Part shown: positions 12,690 to 24,159 of the stretch, in pieces
How positions within the stretch are numbered: position 1 is the first letter of the stretch
Layout of the letters: the number at the start of each line of letters is the position of its first letter
Assembly: GCF_030272615.1 (NCBI RefSeq)
Contig: NC_081406.1
Span: forward strand, 267,023,692 to 267,087,691
Direction: 5' to 3'
Origin: Cryptomeria japonica
Lineage: Eukaryota > Streptophyta > Pinopsida > Cupressales > Cupressaceae
Length of the DNA: 64,000 nt
The notes under the pieces: generated by a model
What the model saw: only the letters and a program-made list of their open reading frames with translations
Database searches by the model: none
Told to the model about the DNA's origin: nothing
Program-made: the position numbers and the translations under genes

Positions 12690-15155
12690 TCAACCTAATG
12701 TACCATCTACATCCTCTCTCTTCTGCAATGTGTCTATGATTGTCTTGTGCTCTTCCATTGAAAGTGTCCATAATACCTTATTATCAAGTCTCCCTTTGTA
12801 TCTTTCTAATTTGATGTTTGTTGCCACCACTAAATGAGAATAGTGTATAATCTTATTTTCTGATTGGTAGTCTTCATAAGCTGGTAAGCCATTCCTTCTT
12901 GTTAGGTATTTGTGTAGCCATGTTCCAACTACCACAACAACCCCAACTGGATATTGAAAACTATCATAATCTACTTGATGACATATCAATTTTTTCATAG
13001 GTTCTACACATTTAGGTAGCCAATACTCAGTCTGCTCATCATTATCCTCAGGTGCAACAACAACATACACATGTCCTACAAAACAAGATTAAATACATGT
13101 AGAAATAGACCCTATTAGAATTTATAATTCAAATACAATCATAAATTATATGACAATACATAAATAATATAATTTAAAACTATAAACAAGAAATTGAATT
13201 AAATTACGATCATTATCTTCTAATGCAAATACATGATCTGGGTCTTCATTTCTTGTAAGATCTTGATATCATGTCTCACTAGGTATTAAGGATTTTTGTT
13301 GCCATTCTTCAACCCATTTCGTATTCTTGCATTCTTCCCATTCACCTGCAACACAAAATTGACAAAAACATGTAAGCTCCCTAGTCCATATAGTCCAAGT
13401 GTTAGAATTAGAACTCTTAAATGAATGCCATCTAGCTAACCCATTGATTGTATCACAATCATATCTTGGAAGGATATTATCCTCATCAACTAGCCAAAAG
13501 AAACGTTTAATTGTAGAGTTCTGACTTGATCCTATGGATAAAGATGCACTACACCAATCCACAATTGCACTTGCATTTTTAAATTTAGCTTTTTCCTCGA
13601 ATTTGAGTTGCTCTCTTAACACATGCACCAGCACGATCATTATCTCCTTTCCTGTGTCCAGCCTCAAAATAACTCCACATTCGTTCGATATTAGTTTTCT
13701 TATGTATCCTACTCAACCAATAAAATATTCTAGCATTCTTGAACTGCCCTGTGCAATTATCTGGCCATATTAGATGTTGTGTCATCTGAATTTCTCTCTC
13801 CCTCAAATTCTCATAAAAGGTCTTGAAGCAATACTAGACAAACTTTGATGAGTGTAATTTGTTATCACTCATATAGAGATGGTACTCTCTCAAAATTTTA
13901 TGATCCTCTTCTGTACTATCAGGTGCATGCCTATAGACAATATGAACAAAAAATGCTACTTGCACCGAATTGTAATATTGTGATTGGACCTCATCTTGTG
14001 GTGCAAGTGTGTAGTTCTCTACAAAGTCAATGACCAAAAGTATACTACCAACAGGAAATGCATTCTTACATATTCGAAATTGACCATCGAACCATCTATC
14101 ATTTTGAGAGTGTTTAACATATTTAGGTACAATCTTACTCTTAAATTCATTCATAAATACATGAATAGTAAATTTTTCAGTAATTAGATCGCACCGTCTT
14201 CCAACCTTTCCATCCTTCAATGGATACTCAACAATTTTAAATCTTTTTACATCAAGTAATTTTTATCCAAAATCAATTGAAATATTTTCATGCAAACATT
14301 CATCCAACAATGCAAGATTGCCACATATATCACATACACTAGAAATACATGCATTGGAAATAAAATATTTCTCATTAGGTGGGTTGCAAAACAAACTTGA
14401 TATAAACTCTTTTATAGTTTCAGGTTGTATATTTATACCACATTCTTGCAACATTCTATTACTATGCATGGTAACACATATATATCGAAATAAATCATAA
14501 TGGTAATGAAATTGAACATGAGTTTTGCAAGAACATGTGACTCTTTCCTTGTTAATCCAAACATACCAAGGTTTACACTTTTCAAAAGACCTTTGACTAA
14601 TGCTAATAATTAACACCTTATCATTCAAATTTTTTTTGTACAATTCAGTTTGAGTCATGTCCAAAAGGTGTTTTGGATGTGGATCATGAATTTTTGACCC
14701 AACTCTTAATTTAAGCACATCTCTAGCATTAGATGATACTCTTGTATTATCATGCTAGAATTTTTTGATCAAAGTTTTGACTTCACCAGTAAGTTTCATA
14801 TCAGACCTTCCTAGTCTACCACTAAAAATCCACAAATTGTTTGTTGGATCACTTTAAAATTTAACTCTTCTCTTTTACAACTCTTGACAAAGTTTTACGA
14901 TGAATATTAAGATGTCCACTTATGTTAGTCATCATTATTTTATCAAAAGTTATTTTGCTTACTAAAGTTAGTTGTTATTGCTCGTTGTGCCACATTCCTA
15001 TCTTTAGAATGAGTTTTCTTTTGGATTGTATCAAAGGCGCTAGCAACAGTCAATACAAATTGTTTTAAAGACTCATCTTTCTTCTTGGGTTTGACATAAA
15101 AGCCTAACTTCTTCATCACTTTCTGCATTTTAGTCATTTTAATTAGTTGTAACAT
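12690..15155 (-). pseudogene. decayed transposase-like ORF, family uncertain
   Basis: Open pieces read in order on the minus strand: 15155-14943, 14718-14263, 14220-13834, 13806-13269 and 13070-12690. They seem to be one protein of about 700 residues. Central motifs are WPDNCTGQFKNARIFYWLS and, about 25 residues later, YFEAGHRKGDNDRAGACVKR. An acidic residue before GQFK and a G-H-x-KG-x2-D-x-AG-x-VK block recall DDE-type transposases of several eukaryotic transposon groups. A Cys pair region (VCDICGNLALLDEC) lies upstream. The C-terminal part has DYDSFQYPVGVVVVVGTWL. The assignment to a DDE enzyme is inference. Several stops and shifts make it inactive. Confidence 0.45.
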
Positions 15156-15223
15156 TAATTGACATTGAAACCCAAATTTCTTATTATCTAAACAATCTAT
15201 TTACATGTGTCCTAATCTGTCTC

Positions 15224-16270
15224 TGTTAGGACCCGGGGGCAATTGAGGTGGGGGGGGGGTGGGGGTGAATCAGTTGTCAATTAATTTCAACCAAATATAA
15301 CTTAATCAAACTTGATACTTAATACTGGTAAACCAAACTTAATGTCGGTTGAGAGATTAGCACTTAATATTAATACCGATGAAACTCAATGCATATAACA
15401 AAAAGAGAAACAACATACACAACACATAACACAAAGATTTGTATGTGGAAACCATGTAAGGGGAGAAACCATGGTGGGAAAAATTACCCACAATAAGATG
15501 ATACTACTGGAGATAGTATGTGTATACAAATGGGGTATGCACATGTAGAAAGGCCAACCACCTAGAGATCACTGCTCAATCACAAAATAGGAGTCACACT
15601 AACTACAATTGGATGATTAAATCCAATGATAATGTACTGCTCAAAGTAGCATCTCCAATGCTGGATTAAGTACCAGTTAAGCTCTGATAGTCACCTTCTC
15701 TATGGTCTTCTTATATAATCTTCAATGTTCTCACATACCATGTTACAATACCATAACCGTATACCATCTCTTTGATCTATATCTTCCTTACATCATCTCA
15801 CAAATGAGATCTTACATATATACCAAAGCCTAAGAGCAAATGTGTAGGTCAGCTAATAAAGAATATTACAATTAAATCAATTTACAACAAGTCAAGATGT
15901 GATGCATCATGTCGGCTCAATACAATTACAACAATATCCAATTGATCAAATCATCTCCATAACGTGTCATGCTGATCTGGAATAGATAATGCATGTCGGT
16001 CCATAACCTAGACCAATTTGCTGGTAACAACAAATATGTCAACCCAATTAGACCAATAACCAAAATACCAAAACCAAGTATCCAAACCATGTCTTCGACA
16101 TAACCAAGTGATCTCCAGATGATAACAAGTCATCCTCAGTGTTGGTGAACAATATACCGGTGACTGTGCATAAGTCACTGAACTTGTCGGTGAGCATAAC
16201 CAAAGATCTCCAGAAGGATAAGTGTTGACATCAATGACAAAACCAATGCAACACATCCATAATACCAACA
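15224..16270 (-). repeat. Copia-1 3' LTR
   Basis: In element sense it begins TGTTGGTATTATGG at 16270, directly after the purine tract AAAGGGGGAGAT, and ends CCTAACA at 15224. It carries an expanded C tract (plus-strand G run at 15251-15275) in the CTGATTCACCCC region typical of these LTRs. Left flanking 5 bp are GTCTC; the partner duplication cannot be seen because the 5' half of the element is missing. Confidence 0.75.
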
Positions 16271-18018
16271 ATCTCCCCCTTTGGCATTGATGGCAACACA
16301 AGATGGAAAAACATCTAAGTGCCAACAAAGAATGCAAAAAACCAAAAACCAACAATCTCCAGAATAGATCAATACCAGAAATCAAAATACAAATGCAGAG
16401 AGTATCTATCTCTCCCCCAATGAATAATATCTCCCCAAAGGATAATGTTTGTTTTTCCATAGATATCTCTCCCCATTTGACATCAAATGCCAAAGAAATA
16501 CAAATACCAGATAAAACCAATTCATAGAACCAACTACTCCCCCTGAGAAGTAGCTCTCATCCATCAAAGCCGAAAAAAAGGTTTCTTTGTTAATTCTGTC
16601 GATTTGATGCCAATCATCAACTATCTAAGTCTCTACCGATGAGGGTATAACCCTAAATTTCTCTATGATATATTCAAGAGTTTCCTTAGGAAAAGGCTTA
16701 GTAAAGATATTTGCAATCTGCTCTTTAGTATTCACATAAACCAATCTCACTTCTTTTGCTTCAACATTTTCTTTCAGAAAATTATATTTGATAGAAACAT
16801 GTTTAGTTTTAGAGTGAAATACTGGATTTTTAGATATATCAATTGCTGTTGAATTATCACAGTAAATGATTATAGGTTCTTTGCGTTTTACCTTTATGTC
16901 CTTCAACATTTTCTTAATCCATAATACCTAAGTACAATTAGTTGTTGCTGCAACATATTCTGATTTTGTTGTTGATAATGATGTACAACTCCATTTCTTG
17001 CTCAAACATGAAATCAATATGCTACCAAGAAAGAATGCCCTGCCGATGGTGCTCTTTCTATCATCTACATCTTCTACCCAATTAGCATCGGTGTATGCAC
17101 ATAAATCAAAATTTTCATCTTTAGGATACCATAAACCAAGATTTGTTGTGCCTTGTAGATACCAGAAAATCCTTTTCACTGCTGATTCATGATTTTCTCT
17201 AGGAGTACTCTAAAATCTTGAAACAATACACACTGCATTCATTATATCAGGTCTTGTTTGTGTCAAATACAGTAAACCTCCAATCATATATTTGTATCTT
17301 GTCGGATTAACAAGAGTTGAATCATCCTTCAATTTCAATTTATCAGTTGTAGTCATAGGAGTACTTACTAGTTTAGAGTTTTCCATACCAAATTTCTGTA
17401 GTTCCTTCAAGTACTTTGTTTGACATATGAATATACCTTTATCAGTCTGTGAAAACTGCAATCCTAAAAAGAATTTTATCTCCCCATTCATAGACATTTT
17501 AAATTTTTCCTGCATCTTATTAGCAAATTATTTACACAATCCATCTTCTCCTTTAGTGTAACCAAGCTTCAAAATATATTTGTCCAATCTAGCATACCAA
17601 GCTTTCGGAGCTTGCTTCAATCCATATCTTTATCATTTGTCAATTAAAATCCATTCCGTTGTTCAATGTAAAATTCTTACTCAAGATCACCATTCAGAAA
17701 TGCACATTTTACATCCATTTGATATACTTTAAAGTTCTTGTGTATTGCAAATGCAAGAAATAATCTGACTGCCTCAATTCCAGCTACCGGTGCAAAGGTT
17801 TCATTGTAATCAATTCCCTCTTTCTGTGAATATCCTTTACACACTAATCTTGCTTTGTTTCAGATTACCTTACCGTCTTCATTAAGTTTATTTCCAAATA
17901 CCCATTTAGTTCCAATTACATTTTTATCTTTAGGCCGGAGAACCAATGTCCATGTATTGTTGTTTTTGATTTGTTCCAATTCATCTATCATAGCTTTAAC
18001 TCACCCTTCTTCCATGGT
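16271..18018 (-). pseudogene. Copia-1 pol remnant: reverse transcriptase and RNase H
   Basis: Read from 18018 down: [35 protein letters not shown], then KLGYTKGEDGLCK joined directly to FANKMQEKFKMSMNGEIKFF. The segment that should hold the YVDD catalytic box (about 40 residues) is deleted near 17530. RNase H follows: RIFWYLQGTTNLGLWYP, YTDANWVEDVDDRKST, KSEYVAATTNC and IYCDNSTAIDISKNPVFHSK, ending near 16625. Gag, protease and integrase are absent. The piece breaks off at about 18018 against unrelated sequence. Confidence 0.85.
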
Positions 18019-18192
18019 TAGAGACTTTCTCTCTAACTCAACCCTCATCTAACCCAAGGGTCTCATCAAGAATTCATGGCTTTTCCCCTGGTTATCCCTT
18101 TAACCCTTGCACAAGAGTTTACCCCTTGGGTTAAGGCTTTATCCTTGAATAACCCTAATCTAACCTTAACCCTTACCTCCTAGGGTAACCTT
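18019..18192. other. older LTR-like sequence, left part
   Basis: Rich in AACCC, CCTTAACCC and GGGTTA words. It adjoins the left target duplication of Copia-2. After removal of Copia-2 it would be continuous with 25671 onward. It probably belongs to an older LTR element into which Copia-2 inserted. Confidence 0.35.
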
Positions 18193-19716
18193 TGATGAAT
18201 AATGATGATCAGTAAATGCTCAACAGATATTGAGAGGGGGGGGGGGGGGGGGGCGGAGTTGAATCAGTATAGACAAAAACTTCCTGCAAACCACTTTGAC
18301 TGAAAAGACTACACTAACTGGTAAACAATATCACCAATCTAAATCAGGACACTACCGGTAAAACAAAGTGGGACTGTGAAAGACAAACCGGTAACACTTA
18401 GATCTTCACAAAACCTAATAACTCATTTCCATTTCACCCATATGCATAAACAAGTAATACATCAGAAATATAAAGACCACTGGATCAACATGCTTTTACC
18501 ACTTAACAGAAAACACTAATCATCACATGAAAAAACATCACACATGACACACTTATTTTTCACGTGGAAACCCAACTGGGAAAAACCACAGTGGGGATGA
18601 ATACCCACAAGTTATTCTTTGAACTCTTCTGAAGTCCGCTTTGTTAGGAGCCTTGTTCAGTTAAGGACTTTACAATAGGTTCTGCTAGGAACCGATCCTG
18701 CTAGGGATCACCCGGTTAACGGATGGCTAAATACCTGGTTAAAGGTTAGAACCCTGTTAAAGGTTACCTCGCAAGAGGATTTGAAGAACTCAATGATTTT
18801 GAGTCACCCTGTTAAAGGATTTACAGAAAGCTGGTTAAATCTACCCAATTAAGGGATTTTCCAACTGCTGAAATGGTTAGAAGTCAACAGGTAAAACACT
18901 GATCTAATAACAACACTCAATGCCAAGATAGATCCATTTCAATTCCTTTACTTCTACAATCACACTCTGCAGGTATCAACACACTTCTTCGGTCTGGCAA
19001 GAATCAAGTATCTCTTCACTTGGATACACACATAACATTTGCCAACAACTTTACAATACAAATCATCATCGACCTTATATACAACAATTAGGTCGGTAGC
19101 ATAAACCCTAAACCCTAAGCATCTGGGTTAACAATACAATCGGTCCAATCCTGACCATTTAATCACATTGCATAGAGTAAAACAATCTAGAACAGATCTC
19201 AAGACGTTCTCCATCGTTCGTTCTTTGCCGCTTCTGGAAGTTGATAACCCATCACGTGCTCTCCACCATTTACTGAGACTTTGCATATTCCTAAGGTAGA
19301 TAGGATCAATCTTCTTCATGCAAGATCCTCAAGGAAATTCTTCACGCGCACACGGATGACATGGCAACATGATCCGATCTTCATTTCAATGCTAACTCAT
19401 CACAGAATGTTGTCGCTCGAATCACACAGACTTGAAATGCATCAACCGAAAAGCCTGAAGCTGAGACAACCAACCAGTAGTCATACCAAATGAAAACCCC
19501 AATACAAAACTTTCCATATACCGGTTCACATTCCAACATACCGGTTCACTTGAACCAACATACCGCTTCACTTTTTCACATATACCGGTTCACATCATCA
19601 TACCGGTTCTCTTGCTAGTTTGCTTACTTCAATATACCAGTTCATACTTCAGCATATTGACATCAATGACAACATACAATATCATCATGTCATCACACTT
19701 TGCACATATGCCAACA
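18193..19716 (-). repeat. Copia-2 3' LTR
   Basis: 1524 bp. In element sense it starts TGTTGGCATATGTGC at 19716 and ends TTATTCATCA at 18193. It contains a cluster of ACCGGTTCAC motifs at 19515-19612, a short CCCTAAACCCTAA stretch near 19105, and a long poly-G run on the plus strand at about 18234-18253 in the conserved GATTCA-C-rich box. Confidence 0.93.
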
Positions 19717-20006
19717 ATCTCCCCCTTTGGCATTGATGGCAATATACAAAGTTATCTCTCAGCTTCACATCTTCTCCCCAATACTGCAAATATTTTCTCC
19801 ACTTCACATCTTCTCCCCAATACTGCAGATATCTTCTCTGCTTCACATCTTCTCCCCCTTTGACAATAATGCCAAAATGGAGGCACAGATATCCATGTTC
19901 CACTATGCTGCTCCCCCTAAGGAGTAGCATCCTTCAACACACCAATCGTGTAAAAGATTTGTCAATGCAATACCTGACTGATGTGGAGCACATACCTTTA
20001 GTTCAC

Positions 20007-20660
20007 CTATTGAAGGGGCAACACCCCTAATTCATCTCTTAAATAGGTAAAAGTAGCCTTCGTTAGAGGCTTGGTGAATATATCTGCTAATTGCTCCTTA
20101 CTGGAAACATGTTCCAATACAACCTCTTTGTTCTAAACTTTCCCCCTCAAGAAATGATACTTGAGCTCGAAGTGCTTGGTTCTAGCATGCAATACCGGAT
20201 TCTTGGAACTATTAATTGCACTTGTGTTATCACAAGATATACTCACCAGTTTAGATACAGGGACTTTGAAACCACTTAATACATGCTTCATCCAAATTGT
20301 CTGAGTACAGTTCATAAATGCTACTACATATTCTGCTTCTACTGTAGACTGAGAGAGACAACTCTTCTTCTTACTTATCCATGAGACTAGTCTACCACCG
20401 AGAAAGAATGCACCACCGGTTGTGCTCTTCCGGTCGTCCACATTACCAGCCCAATCGGCATCTGTATACACTTTGAGATTGAAATCATTATTGTAAGGAT
20501 ACCACAATCCATAATCTATAGTTCCCTTTAGATATCTAAGATTCCGCTTGACTGCTACCAAGTGGGATTCTCTTGGACTTTTTTGGAAACGTGCAACAAT
20601 GCCCACTGCATGTGCAATGTCTGGTCTATTGTGTACTACATAGTGCAACTTACCAATCAT
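20007..20660 (-). pseudogene. Copia-2 RNase H domain
   Basis: Begins after a TGA (probable former CGA) at MIGKLHYVVHNRPDIAHA. Copia landmarks follow: LKGTIDYGLWYP, VYTDADWAGNVDDRKSTTGG, STVEAEYV, SCDNTSAINSSKNPVLHAR and KHFELKYHFLR. One stop falls at about 20132. The frame then runs to DIFTKPL and LGVLPLQ and the natural stop at 20009-20007. Confidence 0.9.
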
Positions 20661-20663
20661 TGA

Positions 20664-21254
20664 TCAGTATTCCTTCTCATTCACCAACACTGAGTCATCT
20701 TCTTTTGACAATTTACAACCGATCACCATCGGTGTACCAACCGGTTTGCTGTCTTCCATGCCAAAGGTCTTCAACACCTCTTTGACATACTTGGACTGAG
20801 TGATAAAGATACTATCTTTCATTTGTTGTATCTGTAGTCCAATGAAGAACTTAATCTCTCCGATCAGTGACATCTCAAATTCCTTCTTCATTTCATCTGC
20901 AAATACATGGCTCATCTTGTCATCTCCACCAAAAATTATGTCATCAACAAATACTTCACAAATCAGAATATGATCTCCTTCTGACTTCAGATAGATATTG
21001 TTATCTTTACTTGTTCTTTCAAATCCAATCTTCACAAGATGGGAGTGTAAACATTCATACCATGCTCTAGGTGCCTGCTTCAATCCATACAAGGCTTTAT
21101 GTAGCCTACACACCATATCACTGTCTTCTGATAGAGAAAACCCATCTGGTTGCTCTATATACACTTCCTCTTCAAGTATTCCATTCAGGAATGCAGATTT
21201 TACATCCATCTGATACACTTTGAATCGCTTGAAGGCTGCATATGCAAAAAGCAT
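20664..21254 (-). pseudogene. Copia-2 reverse transcriptase, palm and thumb
   Basis: Contains [29 protein letters not shown], the catalytic box as FVDD ([11 protein letters not shown]) in place of YVDD, and [19 protein letters not shown]. It is separated from the upstream part by one TGA (LEGV*ML) and from RNase H by another (EKEY*SM); both sit where related elements have Arg, consistent with CGA to TGA. Confidence 0.92.
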
Positions 21255-22145
21255 TCAAACTCCTTCCAATCTAGCTACTGGAGAAAAAGTTTCTCCATAG
21301 TATTCTCCTTCTTCGTGAGCATATCCCTTACATACCAGTCTGGCTTTGTTTCTTACCACCGTGCCATCTTCATTCAGCTTGTTTCTAAAAACCCATTTGG
21401 TGCCAATAAAATTTTTGTGCTCAGTTCTGGGTACCAAAGACCATGTACCATTCTTTTCTATCTGGTCAAGTTCCTCTTCCATAGCCTTGATCGAGTCTTC
21501 ATCTTTATGTGCCTCTTTAAATGTTTTAGGCTCAAATTCAGAGATCATGCAAGAATTTTCTCCGACCTTTCTTCTTGTAAGAATTCTTGCATCCTTATCT
21601 CCTATGATCTTCTTTGGATCATGATTCAACTTTACATACCTAGGAATGATCTTAATTGTTTCCTCTTGCTTTTCCTCTTCATCCTCATCTTCATCAACAT
21701 CAACATCTACCGGTGTAGGAGCTTTGTTACTCATACTAGGGTGTTTTGACACCGGTTCCCAGAAGGTTACAACCAGTTCATCTACCACTTGCTCACTGCC
21801 GGTTTCCTCAGGTTTCTCAGAAGTTTCATCAACTCTAACATTGATACTTTCAACAATTCTTTGAGTCCTATTGTTAAAACACTTGAGATCTTTGCTCTTG
21901 GTGGAATATCCTAGGAATATTCTCTCATCACATTTTGCATCAAACTTGCTCTGGTGTTCACTCCACTTGATATAACATTTGCTACCAAACACTCTAAAGT
22001 AGCTTACTACAGGAGTCTTACCGGTCAAATACTCATAAGGAGTTTTATCCTTACCTTTCTTAATGAGTACCCAGTTCATAGTGTAGACTACAGTGCTCAC
22101 TGCTTCTCTCCAAAAAGTGTGAGAAACCTTCCCTTGAGTCAACAT
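21255..22145 (-). pseudogene. Copia-2 integrase C-terminus, linker and reverse transcriptase fingers
   Basis: The first part (FWREAVSTVVYTMNWV, YEYLTGKTPVVSYFRVFG, CDERIFLGYSTKSK) is the end of the integrase region. An acidic linker follows (VDVDEDEDEEEKQEETIK). Then come EPKTFKEAHKDEDSIKAMEE, GTKWVFRNKLNEDG and [14 protein letters not shown] of the reverse transcriptase fingers. This segment is open across nearly 300 residues. Confidence 0.9.
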
Positions 22146-22604
22146 TGTTATGGCTGCTTCAACTATAGTCTAGTTGTTTCTTTCTGCAAGGCCATTTTGC
22201 TGTGGAGTCTGGGGGGCAGACAATTGCCTCTTGATGCCATTTTATTCACAATACTTATTGAATTCTCCAGAGGTGAACTCACCTCCTTGATTGGTTCTGA
22301 GGCATTTGATCCTCTTACTGCTTTCTTTTTCAACTAGTGCTCTGAAGGCTTTGAACTTTCCAAAAGCTTCAGACTTCTCTTTCAAGAATGTGACCCATGT
22401 CATTCTTGAGCAATCATCAATAAGAATCATAAAGTAGCTATCTCCCTGAACACTCCTAGTTTTCATAGGACCACACAAATCAGTATGCACAAGATCAAGT
22501 AAATTATCTGTTATGAAATGTTTACCTTTGAAGGTTGAGGAAGACATTTCCCCCAGTTGACATTCTCTGCACAAAGGATTCTCTGGTTTGTTCATCACAT
22601 GCAA
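22146..22604 (-). pseudogene. Copia-2 integrase core, catalytic Asp lost
   Basis: CRECQLGEMSSSTFKGKHF gives the zinc-site Cys pair. The first catalytic Asp is in LVHTDLCGPMKT. The second position reads CLRTNQGGEFT, so Asp has become Asn. The third acidic residue lies in QNGLAERNN near 22175. Stops follow KYCE (22240) and ERNN. The upstream HHCC part at 22605-22795 is scrambled. Confidence 0.88.
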
Positions 22605-22795
22605 TCATCTAACTGCCTTGATCTTACTGGCTTTCCCAATGTTATCAAAATTTACATGGCAGAGTCTCCTATGCCATATCAACTGTCATCAAATTTAGCC
22701 ATTAGACATTGACTGATATTTGTATTTAACTAAAATAGATTACCTTTGGTTTGCACATAGGTGGCCATCAGCTCACCATTCTTTCCTTTGATTTT

Positions 22796-24088
22796 TCATA
22801 CTCCATCTTTGAATTCTAGAGTGAGTCCTTTATCATTCAGCTGAGCAACACTCAAGAGGTTATGCCTGAGACCTTCTACCCAATACACATTATTAGCACC
22901 GCTTTTTCCATTTAAAGAAATGGACCCTTTTCTTTTTACCATACAAGGTGCATCATTACCAAATCGGACTACACCTCCATCATACTCTTCCAAAGACAGG
23001 AACTTTCTCCAGTCACCAGTCATGTGGTGAGAACAAACACTATGAATAATCCACTCATTAGAATTATCAAAGAGGGAGACAAGAGCCTTCTTGTCTGATA
23101 CATCTTCCTTAACAACTACAAATACTATGTCTTCGCTTTCTTCATCTTCTGATTCATCATCAGTGACACCTTCATCAACTGCAACAAGACAATTTCTCCT
23201 ATTTCCTCCTTTGAACTTTTTGAACCTCATCGCTTTGTCCTTATTATCACCATTAGGATAGTTTACAGAAATGTGTCCTATCCTATTGCAAGAAAAGCAT
23301 TTCAAAGGGAGCTTACCTCTGTATTTTCCAGTTCCCTTAGAAAGTCTCTTGGCCAAAAGAGCTTCAAATTCCATTAGGATCTCCTCATCATCCATATCTC
23401 TGCTTTGTCTAGGTTCACAGCTCGTACTAGCTTCTTTACCCTTTCTAGATAGTGCAACATATGCTTTAAAGGCTGAATTAGTCTTCTGAACACTTCCATC
23501 ATAATTGTTTAGCTCATATGCAGTCAACTTAGCAATGATAGAATCAAGGGACACCTTTGTCTTGTCAATAGATCTCAACTCCTGAAAAGCAGCAACCCTT
23601 ATTGCATAGATCAGTAATAAGGTTCTCAAAACTTTGTTAACAATGGTAGAGTCATCCATTGTACCTCCTGCGCTCTTGATGTCTCCAACAGACATTTTAA
23701 TCCTTATCCCATATTGTTGAATGGTCTCTGCTTCAATCATCCGCATGTCTTCAAACTTTCCTCTAAGGCTTTCTTCCTTAGCTTGCTTCACATGTTCATC
23801 ACCGCCATAGATAGACTCCAAAGTATCCCATACATCTTTGGGATTGTCTTTTTCCTGAACATCTATAAACTCAACATCAGATAGGCTATTGATAAGAGCT
23901 TACATTACTTCCCCATTCTCCTGAATTTCTCTTCTTTGATCATCGCTAAGAGTACCGGTAGGGACAACATAAGTATTCTCAACATAGCTCCAATTTTGAG
24001 CACCCATGCTTTTAATGTATATCTTCATTCTATCCTTCCATATCTTAAAGTTATCTCTGCTGAACTTAGGACCTTCCCTCTTCATCAT
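22796..24088 (-). pseudogene. Copia-2 gag and protease
   Basis: Gag starts at 24088 (MMKREGPKFSRDNFKIWKDR) and is interrupted near 23900. It continues from 23821 (GDEHVKQAKEESLRGKFEDM, DSIIAKLTAYELNNYDGS). The zinc knuckle is CFSCNRIGHISVNYPNG, with Tyr in place of the last Cys. The protease site reads WIIHSVCSHHMTGD; the family form has DSGCSHHMTGD, so the catalytic Asp and the Gly are both lost. DKGLTLEFKDGV ends the open part. Confidence 0.9.
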
Positions 24089-24145
24089 TAGAATAGGATC
24101 TTTTCCTCAAGCGGTTAAGCTTACAACACAGAGGACCTGGAGGAC

Positions 24146-24159
24146 GCTTTAATACCAAT
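24146..24159 (-). other. Copia-2 primer-binding site
   Basis: Minus strand ATTGGTATTAAAGC immediately downstream of the 5' LTR. It matches the initiator-tRNA-Met complement TGGTATCAGAGC except for two changes, both compatible with decay. Confidence 0.8.

Noticed and set aside
16008-16520. Minus-strand ORF of 170 codons in the Copia-1 LTR
   Set aside because: It spans the LTR and purine tract, is Trp/Cys/Phe-rich with no recognisable domain, and is best explained by chance.
19105-19125. Telomeric repeat
   Set aside because: Only about two CCCTAAA units are present, they occur at the same place in both Copia-2 LTRs, and they belong to the LTR sequence.
21150-21749. Plus-strand ORF of 199 codons within Copia-2
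   Set aside because: It is the complement of the Copia-2 pol reading frame, which has clear domain motifs on the minus strand.
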